64,000 bases of DNA from Nemopilema nomurai (taxonomy: Eukaryota; Cnidaria; Scyphozoa; Rhizostomeae; Rhizostomatidae), in assembly GCA_003864495.1 (NCBI GenBank), contig ML133402.1:867913-931912 (forward strand), written 5' to 3'. The notes below the pieces were generated by a model. The model was not told where the DNA came from. It ran no database searches and saw only the letters and a program-made list of their open reading frames with translations. A program made the position numbers and the translations under genes. Within the stretch, counting starts at the first letter, position 1; each line of letters opens with the position of its first letter. Below, piece after piece: positions 47,923-59,707 of this stretch.

Positions 47923-50606
47923 CCTCAAGCCAGACTAATCTACTATATTGCACCGTCTTGAAAATTGAATTCCCTTTGCTGTCTGAGACACTGGGGTCAA
48001 TATGATGGTCCCCCGTCTTGGTCACCATTGGCCTGTCGCGGGATGACTGTCAACATTCAGAGACATTCCATTCATACTCTTTAGTCTTATGTATGAACGT
48101 AGTACATTCCCAATATCAGTCACGTGCATTCAAGTTGGCCTGTTTTGTATAATCTACCATAAGATTTTTCTCTCTTGTCCATGCACGATCTTTTATGTAG
48201 AGCAAAAGCTGTTGTGCTTCTAATTTTGAAGACTTGGAAGAGTTTGGCGATTCTGGTGCATTGACCCAAAATGGGCCTAAATCGACCCATCTCAACCTTT
48301 ATAGTCTAGGTTAAAAGCAACGTTCGCGGCTAAGCAAGCCTACTGTTCGCAGGCCTGAATGTGCGAGTCGACTTACTCCAATTGGCTGACATGTGATACG
48401 GTGTCATTGTTACACTCTCGTTTCGTTTAAGCAACATCGCGAGGCTAAACCAAACTCCAGTTGGTACGGTGCTGTGCCGAATCAATACGACAAAAACCCC
48501 GCAAATACAACCCCGCAAATACTGCCTAGTAAAGCAACGCGATTTTTGCATAAACAGCAAAACCGTTTTTTTGTAGATGCCCTTGTTGTTATCATTTTTC
48601 CAAGTTGTTCATTTTAAATGGAAATGTTGTACAAGTAGTTGAAAGATTTTCTTTTATCAACACGACAGAAATCTACGCATAAAAGTGTATTGGCTTAATG
48701 TAAGTAATGTGCTGGCACAGTTAGGCCTTATTCTTTTAGTTGAAGTGGAGAGCAGCTACATTTCTGTAAAATAACACTGTAAAAATAATCTCTTAGATTT
48801 GATAGCGTTTGCTGTTCTTAGTAGTTACTCAGGATTGGTTTATAACTTGTGATGACAATTTTATGTTTTATTTTGAGAAGCACCTAGTTCCAGGTTTCTA
48901 GTTGCTAACCTCCCGTTTTGAAGTCGCTTCGTTCGAGAGTAGCTCTGTTATGCGTTTTGTCTTTAATATCGGATCAGCTTCAGTGACGCTCACATATACA
49001 CTAGTTCAAAGCCCATTGGTTGTTTATGCATGGCGTCCTAACACGTGACTGACCTGAGTGACAGTTGCACAAGTCTCAATGCGGTCAGGAGAGTCGTCAA
49101 CTCCGATTGGCTGATTCACCAAACATAAGGAGAGATTGATAGTGCACTGTTGTTGTATGCCAAATTGAAAAAGTTAGAATCCCAGCCAACGCTAGTTCGT
49201 GGGCAATAAAATTGCTAGAAAGTTTTAAAGAACATCTCAAGCTGGAGCAGGTGCCAAATGTGAATATAGGTTTGGAATGTCAAATTTCAACTGCCACTTA
49301 GTTGCAGTATGAAATATGTAGCCTGATGTCTCCCCCCCCCCCCACCAACACCACTAGCATACCGCTTCTTTCCAAAGTACAAAGGTAGCACAAATATTCG
49401 TCATGCAATTCCTGGAGAGCCCAACTGTATCCAATTTTATTCCCGAAGTCGGTAGTGATTGACTGGTTGCTTCTTAGTGTTTTTTATTCGAGAATGATTT
49501 CTTATTTCTTCTTTACCTTAGGTAATTTATGAAATTGTAAATTTAAACTGTTTTATATATCGTTTTGAAGCAATGAATGGAATCTTTCTTTGTGTTTCCC
49601 ACTTACATAAATATCCACCTCCTCATACCACACTCTTGGGCTTTTGAGCGGGCAGGCACCGGGAGGGTTAATGAGTTTCTTCTTTTAGACGGTCAATTTT
49701 TTAAAGGAAGGCTCCTGGTATTAGGAAGAGATTTTGACATTTGTTACGAGGAAGAGATAACATTTGTTAAGAGGAAGAGCTCTAATGAAAACATAGTCAT
49801 AAATAAGTAAGAAATTTCCATAAATCATTGCACAATTGTCATCGTGCTGTTCTTAATCAGGATCAACTTACACAGACATTAAACGATTTTTTCCCTTAAT
49901 CAATGCCCATTACTATGTTAATATAATGCGAATATAATGGAATTCTTCAATGAATTGTTATCTTCCAGGATTTTCTCAAGTAGACAGATGCTGCCCTCCT
50001 CAAAGTTATCATTTTGTAATCTTGTGATTTTCTTTGAAGATAAGCAACGTTTCCTTTGTACCTGCTGGTGTGATTACAATTTCAAGTGAAGCATTCAATG
50101 GAGAAAACTAAACAGGTTATACTGCCTTTGCAGAACAAGTAAACCAGAAGATCTGTTATTGATTGAGAGAACAGCCGTCTCGTATCTTCCTTCTCAAATC
50201 TTGCTTGCTGTATTGTCAATGCATCGCTTGATTTTCGTGTCTCTGCCCAAATGAATATCAAGCAGCTAGTACAAGCTTTGCAATTAACTACCACCTAAGA
50301 GCTAATACATAGGCAATTGAAACAACAGAGACCTCGATGTCCATTAAAACTTTCCTCTCCACATTTGCTTAGCTCTGTTTGTGGCCGATGACACATGTTT
50401 TCTGTCTCAGCTCTCATCAATATTCATCACATCGCCAACCATTGTTTTTCATGCAGTTCATAATCCTTGCACTTCATCTGCAATCGGCCAAATGCAAATA
50501 CAAACATCTTCAAGCTCTCGGCTGCGCAATTCAATCGATCGTCTTTCATCCCGCCAGTGTCTCAGATTGATTGGCTATTGTTGCAGGTCCTCTCTTGCGC
50601 ATAATC
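47923..50606. other. Intergenic DNA, no gene seen
   Basis: No exon with family similarity was found. A 12-base poly-C run lies at 49332-49343. The open frame at 49577-49810 has no recognised motif, and its possible donor (49807) is in the wrong phase for the downstream calcium-sensor exons. Confidence 0.5.
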
Positions 50607-50637
50607 ATGGGACAAAGCAGCGTGAAAGAAGCAACTG
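50607..50637 (+). other. Possible alternative first coding exon of the KChIP-like gene
   Basis: ATG followed by MGQSSVKEAT and one extra base, ending at a consensus donor (CTG|GTAAGT). The phase fits the acceptor at 52989 exactly, and joining would give GAT (Asp). Vertebrate KChIP genes are known for alternative first exons. The Gly-2 start looks like an N-myristoylation signal, but Val at position 6 does not fit the PROSITE pattern, so lipidation is uncertain. Confidence 0.4.
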
Positions 50638-52616
50638 GTAAGTTAGCCTTCTCTACTCTTCACATTCTCTTCAATTTCCATTTATAAACACTGCTTTTTA
50701 GTGTAGACCTGGAGAGATACACTTGCCTAGGATTGTCTATTTCGTGGTAAAATCGTAAATCTGGATTTGATTTACAATCTGAAACTCTTTTCCGGACACC
50801 TGCAAATCTTGTCGTTTTTCATGACTCTATTGCAGCTCCGTTCGTACATACGTTATCACATGGCATCGAATATCGTCGATCAAATCACCAATTTTTTCTT
50901 GCCACGAATAATTCATCTAGCCTCGTCCAGTTGTAAAGAGCTACCACCCTTTAACTGTGTGTGTTGACTCATGCACTCTTTAATGCCATGCAGTCATCAC
51001 ATGTACGTCGATGACACTAGTGTTTGTGCCCACTATTGTCATGCATTGTCGAAGACATAAAATGTTCGCTGTAAGTGGCGTTCCTTTGCCGGTAGCATCC
51101 GACTATGCCTTTAAGCTATTGCGCAGGTGAAGATTTGGAAAGGATCTTTAATAATACCCAATATCGATAACTTTAATGATTTCTCACTCCGTTGGTGAAC
51201 TGCTAAACATTAATGCGACGCAACAGCCTCTAGATTCAACATCTGGTCGGCTGGCAGGATTTCTCCCACAGTCACAACAACACTTATACTGTATTTCATC
51301 TTGGCAAAGTCGACAGTTGTATCTATGGAGACAATTGGTGTAGCGTCGCCTCTCCCCAACTCTGCGTATTTAATTGTACTAATTAAAAGGCAGTCTCGGT
51401 GACATGATTTATTTGATATGGTGGTCGTAACGCGGTGAGGTTTTTAATGAAACATCTGATATGCATAGCAGCAATGCGAACAGATGGGAGCGTCTTTTAC
51501 TGTAGAGCCAATGTTACCGGTGTTGCAAAGTAATCCTTTTAATATCCCGGGACTCTTTGGTGAATAGAAGAGCACAGCCACCTGATAATCGAATCATAAT
51601 TGCCTTCATCAAGATGACTACAGCTTGTGAAGTTAACAATCGTAAACAGTTAATGACAGGCAAATTTGAAGACCACGATATCAGCATGGCTACATGATTC
51701 ATGTTCTTAAAATCTCTTTGTCATGGCAAAGATGTTCTTAGTTTCATATGTACACCTTTTGTTCCTACTGCTCTTTCAAACAGCAGTATTCACTACATAG
51801 GAATAATATAGGAGTTTTGAAATCCGAGTCATTGCTAGGAATACCCATGAATGCGAGTTGAATGCTGTCAATAAGCGAAGGGCTTGATTTGATATCGCTA
51901 GGAACCTCATTTGGCATGGAGCATTACCTCTGCCCATCAGACACACTGTAGCATCGTTCCTGATCAAAGCATTTTTAGATCTTTGTGACGCAGAAGCGTC
52001 TATAAAGCCTTCGAAAAATATAGATTTTCCTTCTCGACCGTTTACGTCACTTGGATCTTACAATCCATTAAGTTCAGCTCTCTACACACACCAAGCTTCA
52101 GAGAGATTTCGGTGTTTAATTTGTCGACCCAAAGGTTCAATCAACTGATTGAAAATAATCTTTGATTGCGATAGACTGGTGTTTATTTGAACGACACGCC
52201 ATAGGAAACAAACCTGTTTTCTTGTTAGAAGTCAAACTAATTAAGCTTTGAATATATTTCTCTTAATTCACTGGTTTGCTTCTTTCACTTCTAAATAAAT
52301 GTAGCAGCGTGATGCTTCTTATATGTTTGATTTGCGCAGAAGATCTGCTGACTATCATTCATGCTAGGTCAAATGTTTTGCTATTTATTTGTACAACGTC
52401 ACTCTAAAAAGACCCTCATTCAAATTTTCTTTATATTTCAACTCTGTTTTGTTATACTTTTCTCTTTTGTTGGGAATGGGTTGATCGTTCTGACTTTTTC
52501 TTGAAAAGAAGAGCTGATGTAGACAAAGAGGAAGATGTCGGATAGATTTCATTAACTTTTATTGTAAAATGCTCAAAAGCTGCATCTACGATTGAAGAAA
52601 GTGTCGAGTTGCTAAA

Positions 52617-55600
52617 ATGTATTCTGCCTCACTTTCTCGTGTCCTTGTAGGATCGGCGCGGATAGGAGGCCAGACGTATGGACCAAGCCTCGTTTCATCA
52701 AGCAGAACAAGTACTAGCAGCTTTGATTCCTGGGATAGCTGTCCTGCGTTGATACCGTCCCGCAGCACTGCGAGAGATCTGCGGGTAAAAGAAGGGGATA
52801 ACATTGCCTGTAGGCTATTCAAAGTCCTTAGCTGTAAGTTGGGCTATAATTTTTTCTAATTGCAGTTGTGAATGGGAATCCCATTTTTACCGAAGAGACC
52901 CCACTCTAAATGAAATGAAAAATACATGAAATGCTACATTTTACCTTGCCTTGGCTTACATTTTTGATTATTTTCAAACTGATTTTAGATTTGAAGAGAA
53001 AAGTCACGAAAAAAGATAGTTCTGCCATCGAAAAATCGGATACAGTGCTTCCTGGTATGTTTGCTACCCGGTCGATCTTCCATCTTGAAATTCTTCATTC
53101 ACAATTGCAACGTCAAAGAGATTCAATACTTTGAATACAAGCAAATTATTTTAAAGAATGCAAGAAAAACGATGGATTCTCCATGATTCAGATATATAAC
53201 ATTGAGGTACATCTTTGTCTATGTCTTGAGGAAGTTGAAGCTGGGAGCTTGAAGTTGGGGCAAACACTTTATATGACTTTTAATATCTACACCTCTACCT
53301 ACACCAAGAATGGCTCCTACATGCAAGACTTCTAGATGACAGCAAATATTTTTACTGGTTTGCAAGAAGAAATTGACTTCACATTTCATGAATATTTTCT
53401 ACATACCGGCCTTTGCCACAGTATACTATCGACGTTTGTGCTGATTTAAATTATTATTAATTCAACTTCCTTTTAGCTGAAACAGCCACTTCCTCGATGA
53501 AATGTCCGGACTGCCCGCCTGTCAAAAGCTTGGATGAGCTGGTCAAATGCACCAAGTTTTCTCGAATTGAGCTGCAGCATATGTATGAAGGATTCAAAAA
53601 TGGGAGTTCCTATTTCTGCTATGTAAATCTGAAACGAGGGGTTTAAAATACGTCATTTTGAAACTCGAAAAGTTGATGTTACAGGGTTTGGGCTGGAGCT
53701 TTCCTGTTTCTGCACTGAAACCCGTCTCAAACTTTATGCGAGTAGAAACATAGATCATATATTCACGACACTATAAGAAGAAGAAAGTACATCCCTTTTG
53801 GCGCAGTTCTGGTGGAGTCAAATGAAAATGATCTGCTCTTCTGCGACAGTACATTGAATCAAATTGCTCTGGTAGAATGTACTATGGTGTTGGGGTATTT
53901 AGGAAACTTTGGAGAAATGGGGCAAGTTAAGGCTTTTCTCGAGTTGTGAGCTGACGATCCACGATCAGGAGCCGCTAATTCGACCTTGTATTGACGCCTT
54001 TGACATTGTCATCATTTGCAGATTGATTTGCATATTGCGGCTTTGGTTTCGTTGCTTTCTCGCAGCAAGTTGTGATTATGAGCCTGCTTTTCCTTCAAAT
54101 AGGACTGCCCAGCTGGCATTGTCAATAGAGATACATTTAAAGAGAAATATGCAAGCTTGTTTCCTGAAGGAGGTATGCGGGTTATTGATTCTCTTCATAG
54201 TGGTTTAACAATTCTTTGTATTCTTGTAAACTTTTTACAATGTTTTCAGTATAACGTGAAACTTAGACACCCTATGTGATTAAAAGTTTGTTAATTGGGA
54301 TACTATTTTGCAAACATTGGGTGTAACAGCCTTCATTATTGATAAAGGGAGGGCCTTAAAGTAGGAATTATTATATATTATTTGTATGAAACACTTTATA
54401 ATAAAACATTTACATTAATTTGAGTTAATATTGTACCTTAACCAAATATGTTCTTATCGTTTGCATCTAAGGTAGAAGAACCGGTAGAAGCTTCTGATGG
54501 TCCATTTTTAATTCATGCTATGACCACAGATTCCTCTGTCATATCCTAACCATAATCTATATCTATCACGTCGTGGAGAGCCACTATCAACTTTAGGCAT
54601 TCATTTTCTCGTGATTTCTCAGTTACTGCTATTTTTCGTCACCGTTCACCAAACACAGTTACAATCAATTCATAAACTTATTTCTACTCTTGTTATTCTC
54701 TTCAAGGTACCTAATCTTCTTGTTTCAAGGACCATCTTTCCAGCTTCTAAAAGCCAAGTTAAGCACATGATTTCCAACATTTACCATAGCCCCTCCCCCA
54801 TATCTATATAAATGTCACCAAATTTAGGTGTTTTAAAAACCAAAAATTTATCCAATCACTTATTGAGCTTTTTAAGTTTGATTGACTTTACCATTAATTT
54901 TCCAACAAGACTCATCTTTGTATGCTAATGTCATCTTCAACACATTCGACACTGACAAAGATGGCATGATTAACTTTGAGGTAGGCATGTCTTGTTTAGT
55001 GTCTTGATTCCTCTTTAATATCCTGCGCTTTTGACAAATGTCAGTGAAAGTTGATCGATGTGTGATTGTCTAGTTGGATGTACATAGCTTGAGCATATGT
55101 TCTTACTTCACTTCCTTCAAGTCAAATCATTTACAATTCCAAATCCTCATTTCGTTTTTGGGGAAGCACCGCGTGGTAATGCAAACTTGCACTCTTCTTA
55201 AAAGGAGCGGAATCTTCCAGTCTTGGCCGGCTACTCCTCATTTCTCAAGAGCAATGAAGCAAGCTTATCTTTGAAGACTTTAAGTCTGACTGATTACCTG
55301 ATTGCGTCCGACATGTCAAGAGAACCGCGTCCTCTAGCTTCAGGTGTGCAGTCAAGTGACAAATATTCCTAGTCAAAGCTTTTTGAATACCATGTTCAAG
55401 CGTATCTTCTTCCCGGCTTTTAAGACTTGCTTCTAATTTTGACCAATTTTCATGATGCTGGGTGGCTTCAGTTTTGTTTTAGAAAGAGAGTGCGTCGTAA
55501 GTATTTTTCCATCGTCTTGAATTCGCTGTTTCTACGAACAGGACTTCGTTATTGGGCTGTCTGAAACTATCCATTGCAACCTACACAAAAAGCTGAAATG

Positions 55601-57197
55601 GACCTTTCGACTCTATGACGTTGATGGTGATGGAATACTCACAAAAGAAGTGAGATTTTTAACCAAAATTTCCTGTGTCTTGATGCTGGTCATTCTCTTA
55701 GACCTGATTGTTCTCGTTGAGTTTTATTTTGAAAACAGGCATGCATGGCATGGGCCAATTTGATGAATAATCTAATTAACGAAGCTAATTAGGTGACGAA
55801 ACTCGGAAATTTATATTTACAAATGGAATATGGAAGAAGGGCTTATAAGAATCATCTGGTGTAGAACTAAATTGCTTAATGGAATTTCCAGCGAAGATCT
55901 TTTGACCTATCTTTGAAAGTACGACTCAGTCTCTTTCACCATCATAATCATTCTTACGTCACTGAAGAAGACGATCTCTCACTTCATACCTCAGTCCCAC
56001 AGTAGCCGTATACAAAAGAAGTTTTCTTGTTCACCACTTCCTATAATAGATTATGCAACTTTGATTTCAGGAGCTAGTCGCTGTATTGGATGCTGTTTAT
56101 AGAACTGTTACGTCAGACCATGGTACAGGAAAACTCCCTTCGAGGAAAGTTTCTTGCGGACATCTAAGACTTGAGGACCATGCTGATGAGTTGTTCAAGG
56201 TGAATTGAATCATACCAAAGCTAGTCGAATAAGTGCCTTGATAGTGGCACTGCTAAATATCAGTCAGATGAATGATGTTCAACTATGATAATGTTTACGG
56301 TGATGCGAAAGTACAAATATGTAATCGAGGCTAATTACAATCCTAGTGACAAGCTTCTCTCGTTTACAATTGCCAAGGTTAATTCAAATTTGTTATAACA
56401 TTTTAATCTTTTAGCTGCAAATAGCATTTTTGGTAATTTGATATGATTAGATATTGGCTCTGAATCTGCACATGAGATGGTTTTCAGTATGCCTTAGAAA
56501 TTAGGGTCTTATGATCTTTCACGTTGTAAAATGTACCTTTATTAAACATCTCAAATTTAAGGGTTTGGACAAGAACGGAAATGGAGTCGTTACTGAAGCT
56601 GACTTTGTTGAAGCATGTTTGAACGTGAGTGTTAATTCATTCTGTCTCTGTCATACGTCACCTGTCACCTCTGATGCGTCATCTCTGTCATGTGTCATCT
56701 CTGTCATTATCTTACCATGGCATGTTATTTTCAGTTGAGGCGGGTCTCGATATTGGTCAATGCATATATCCTTGTCAATGCATGTTTGGTAAATGTAAAC
56801 TTTGACATGATCTAACATCCAGAAGAATAGTTAAATAATTTGCTAATAAGAAGTCTTTTTTACAAAACATTTTCTTTATATTTGTTAAATTGAAATCCAA
56901 GTGTTTTTCTGACCATGATTTACACATTTTCTTCAGGATAAGCATTTGCTCGCTCGTTTAGCAGTGGCTAATCAGTATGTCAGCATGACAGATGAGATCG
57001 ACCCAAACGTCAATCAGGAGATATTGTGCGATTGCTCGTTCGCCTCAACCAACCAAGACAACGCAGTCTCTGCCATGGAAATGTCCCCCACACTTCTTTG
57101 CCGACGGCTGATCCGCAGCCACAGTTTCACGAACGCAAAAGGAGACGAGTATCTCAGTTACATGATGGAAGACTTAGAGCTGTCAGAAATAAAATGA
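52617..57197 (+). CDS. KCNIP: KChIP-like neuronal calcium sensor (EF-hand protein)
   Basis: Member of the neuronal calcium sensor family, closest by eye to Kv channel-interacting proteins. Exons: 52617-52833, 52989-53054, 53477-53601, 54103-54172, 54910-54980, 55542-55649, 56071-56199, 56562-56624, 56937-57197; phases agree, giving 369 residues. The family motif GFKNDCPAG (degenerate EF1) spans exons 3-4. EF2 loop DTDKDGMINFED (173-184), EF3 DVDGDGILTKEE (209-220) and EF4 DKNGNGVVTEAD (265-276) have calcium-binding residues; EF2 and EF4 have Asp at position 12. EDFVIGLS and ADFVEACLND match KChIP. Junctions after FKN, before the EF2 block and after INFE fall where I recall vertebrate KChIP junctions. 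Two oddities: the donor after 53601 reads GGGAGT, and the C-terminus is about 65 residues longer than usual. The true start may be the other first exon at 50607. Confidence 0.85.
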
Positions 57198-57284
57198 AGA
57201 ACGTAGATACACAGATAAACAGGATACCTGGCTGATCGTAAATCGACGATTGAATACTGGTTATTGGAGAACCAATCGCACCAG

Positions 57285-57362
57285 CTCCCCCTCCACATCC
57301 CATCCACACCCCTCCACACCCTCTCCATAACCCCTCTCCTCACCCCCTTCCACACAACCCCG
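57285..57362. repeat. Pyrimidine-rich CCACACCC/CCATCC repeat
   Basis: Strand-biased C/A/T sequence of imperfect short repeats (CTCCACATCCCATCCACACC and similar) in the probable 3' UTR of the calcium-sensor gene. Confidence 0.6.
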
Positions 57363-57373
57363 CAGATAAGGTC

Positions 57374-57379
57374 AATAAA
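57374..57379 (+). terminator. Candidate polyadenylation signal AATAAA
   Basis: AATAAA about 180 bp after the stop codon of the KChIP-like gene. Confidence 0.45.
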
Positions 57380-59707
57380 AAGTGAGTTGTGGAGAAAAAT
57401 GTACTCGTCACATTGTGTATGTTTTCATGAGCTCTACAAAACAAGAACTCTGAATCATGTGCCATTTACAGTGGTTATATAGCAAGTCACGTGGGTAACA
57501 ACTTGAGTGACAGCTGTGAGAGGCACGTTCCTGGTACAATAACGGCAAACTTCATGGGATCATTTGCCTCAAAGAAAACATTTACCCCATCACCCTTTAT
57601 TAAGAAGTACGCCCCTAATGCAGGACTTCGTCAGAAGATTGGTGGTAATCATTCAGGTGGAGATGTTTTGCCACTGCCTCAACTTTAACACTTTTCTTAC
57701 TCCTTGCCCGAACTGGCTTTCAAGGAGCCTGTGCGCATTTAATTGTCACTAACCCTCAGATCCCCAGGCAGCTGTTTCTTAAGTATTCAACAGCTTCATC
57801 TTGATCCGATGTTCAAGCCTTTGAAATTTCTCAACCTTTGTAAATATTTTAAGAAGATCATATCTAGAGTAGCTAATGTTTTCTTTGAGCCTTGCTATTT
57901 TGTAATCGAAAGGTGTTCCATAGCATCTACTAGTTTTAAAAGTATCGTAAGTCTTGCGAAGACTTGATTGATGTAAAATTAATTGGCAGGACCCTCTTAT
58001 GTCAAAGCATTCATTTTCTGCTACATGCTAAGTCATAAATTGAACCCCCGACTCTCGTAGCAACTAGATATACTGCACCCTGGAATGAGAATTTCTCTCA
58101 GGAGGCATTTTCTAGTTAGTTGGTAACTTGAATCGAGACTTATTAAAATCATTACGGTGAAAATTTTTTAACGTGCTTCAAGGAAGAACTGTTACATTGT
58201 AAAACTTTGTTCCACAATATTGGCTCGCAATGATCAAAAATGCTGAATTTGAAATTAGTATTGCCTATAGATGCACCGAAGGGCATTTTTAGACAGTGAA
58301 AGGAAGCAAGTACAACTGAAGAAAGTACCCCAAGAAATGTAAACCTTTTTTAGCATTTTAACTGGAAGTATTTCTTTGTTCATTTGCGAATTGAGCAACA
58401 AGGTTATCTCGTTAAGATTAATTTAGGGCTATGGTACGTGTAAGCTGAAATGGAAGCCTCTTTAATGGAATTGCTGCTCTTTATGAGATCGCTATAGTTC
58501 CTTTGGGAGCCTTTGGGAGCCTTCGCTGTGATCAATGAGAGGTCAATAGTGCCCTCGATCTGGAACCATTCAATTCATCCAGTGGTACTGAAAAATGAAC
58601 TCGTGGGAGAAGAGAGGTCCAAAATTGTTATTACTTTTTCTTTTAAGCTGAGATTAGAGCTCAAAGAACCATCAGTTAGGGTAGGTATATAAGAAGTTTA
58701 ATTTTTTGTGCCTTTCGGCAATGCTTTCAGACTGCTTGCTTAATTGTCCCCATTTAGCACCCAAAACATTGCTCGTGACAAGAGGCCATAGTCCATGGGC
58801 GCCCGGCCGCAGTATGGTATAACACTGGAACTCATGTTTAGAGAGGTTTTATATCAACTTATCAAACCTATGCGAAAGCGCCGGAGAATATTAGGCTTCT
58901 CTCAAATTGCCTTGAAGTTTTGACAGAAGGCTCTCTGAATATAAACATGTAGATGAAGGTTATGAATCTATTGCCAATATTTGCTTGATGAATAGAAATA
59001 TGAAGAAAAAACCCTTTTGAGGGCCTACACAGAAGCAAACCAACAAAAATGCTGCCCTTCTTTAAAAGCTGTTTCTAGAAGTTTTGGCAAACAGAGGCAT
59101 ATTTTTAAATAATTTTTCAATACAATGCTGCTGGGTAAATTGTGTGAAAGGATTCCTTCAAGGGAAGTACCCTATATATGAATTTGGTGTGATGGCCTAT
59201 TTAACTGTTATTTGCATGTATGTAATGGAAAAGTATTTGTTTATCAATGTATACATGCAAATATGGGAAAACAGTCCTGGGAAAAGCTTTAGGATAATTT
59301 TTTTGAGGTCAGATTAAATGAGTCAACTTGAGTTTGAATTTTATAGCACAATGATATTCTTACCTACTACATGCATACTTAAGGGAAACATCATCTTCAT
59401 TAGGACTGTGACCAACAGTATGAAAAACAAACCTTGGAGGACATTCACCCATCTCTTTTTTATTGAATAGAAGTATACAATAATAGAAGTGTCATTAACA
59501 AATTATTTGCAACTGAATATATAAGATATATTTGAATGAATTTTAATAATTTTTGCCTTTGATAAAATACAGATATCATTTCTTGCAATACCCTTAGCTT
59601 AGAGTTAATCTAATATGGTGGCAGATTAAAGGCTAAAGTTTTTGGAATATTGAATTTTTGCATTCCAGCTATAAAATTGAAATGGCTTGAGTTCAGTGTA
59701 GAAAAAT
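57380..59707. other. Intergenic DNA, no gene seen
   Basis: Mostly AT-rich. The open frame at 57491-57688 begins at GTG and has no recognised domain. The end of this stretch should hold the promoter of the TTC14-like gene, but I see no clear core motif. Confidence 0.5.

Noticed and set aside
49577..49810. Possible further first exon of the KChIP-like gene
   Set aside because: Its donor-like end leaves phase 2, whereas the acceptor at 52989 needs phase 1. The peptide shows no similarity.
57491..57688. Peptide with a myristoylation-like start (GNNLSDS) after the calcium-sensor gene
   Set aside because: The frame opens with GTG, not ATG. There is no splice support, and it lies in the 3' flank.
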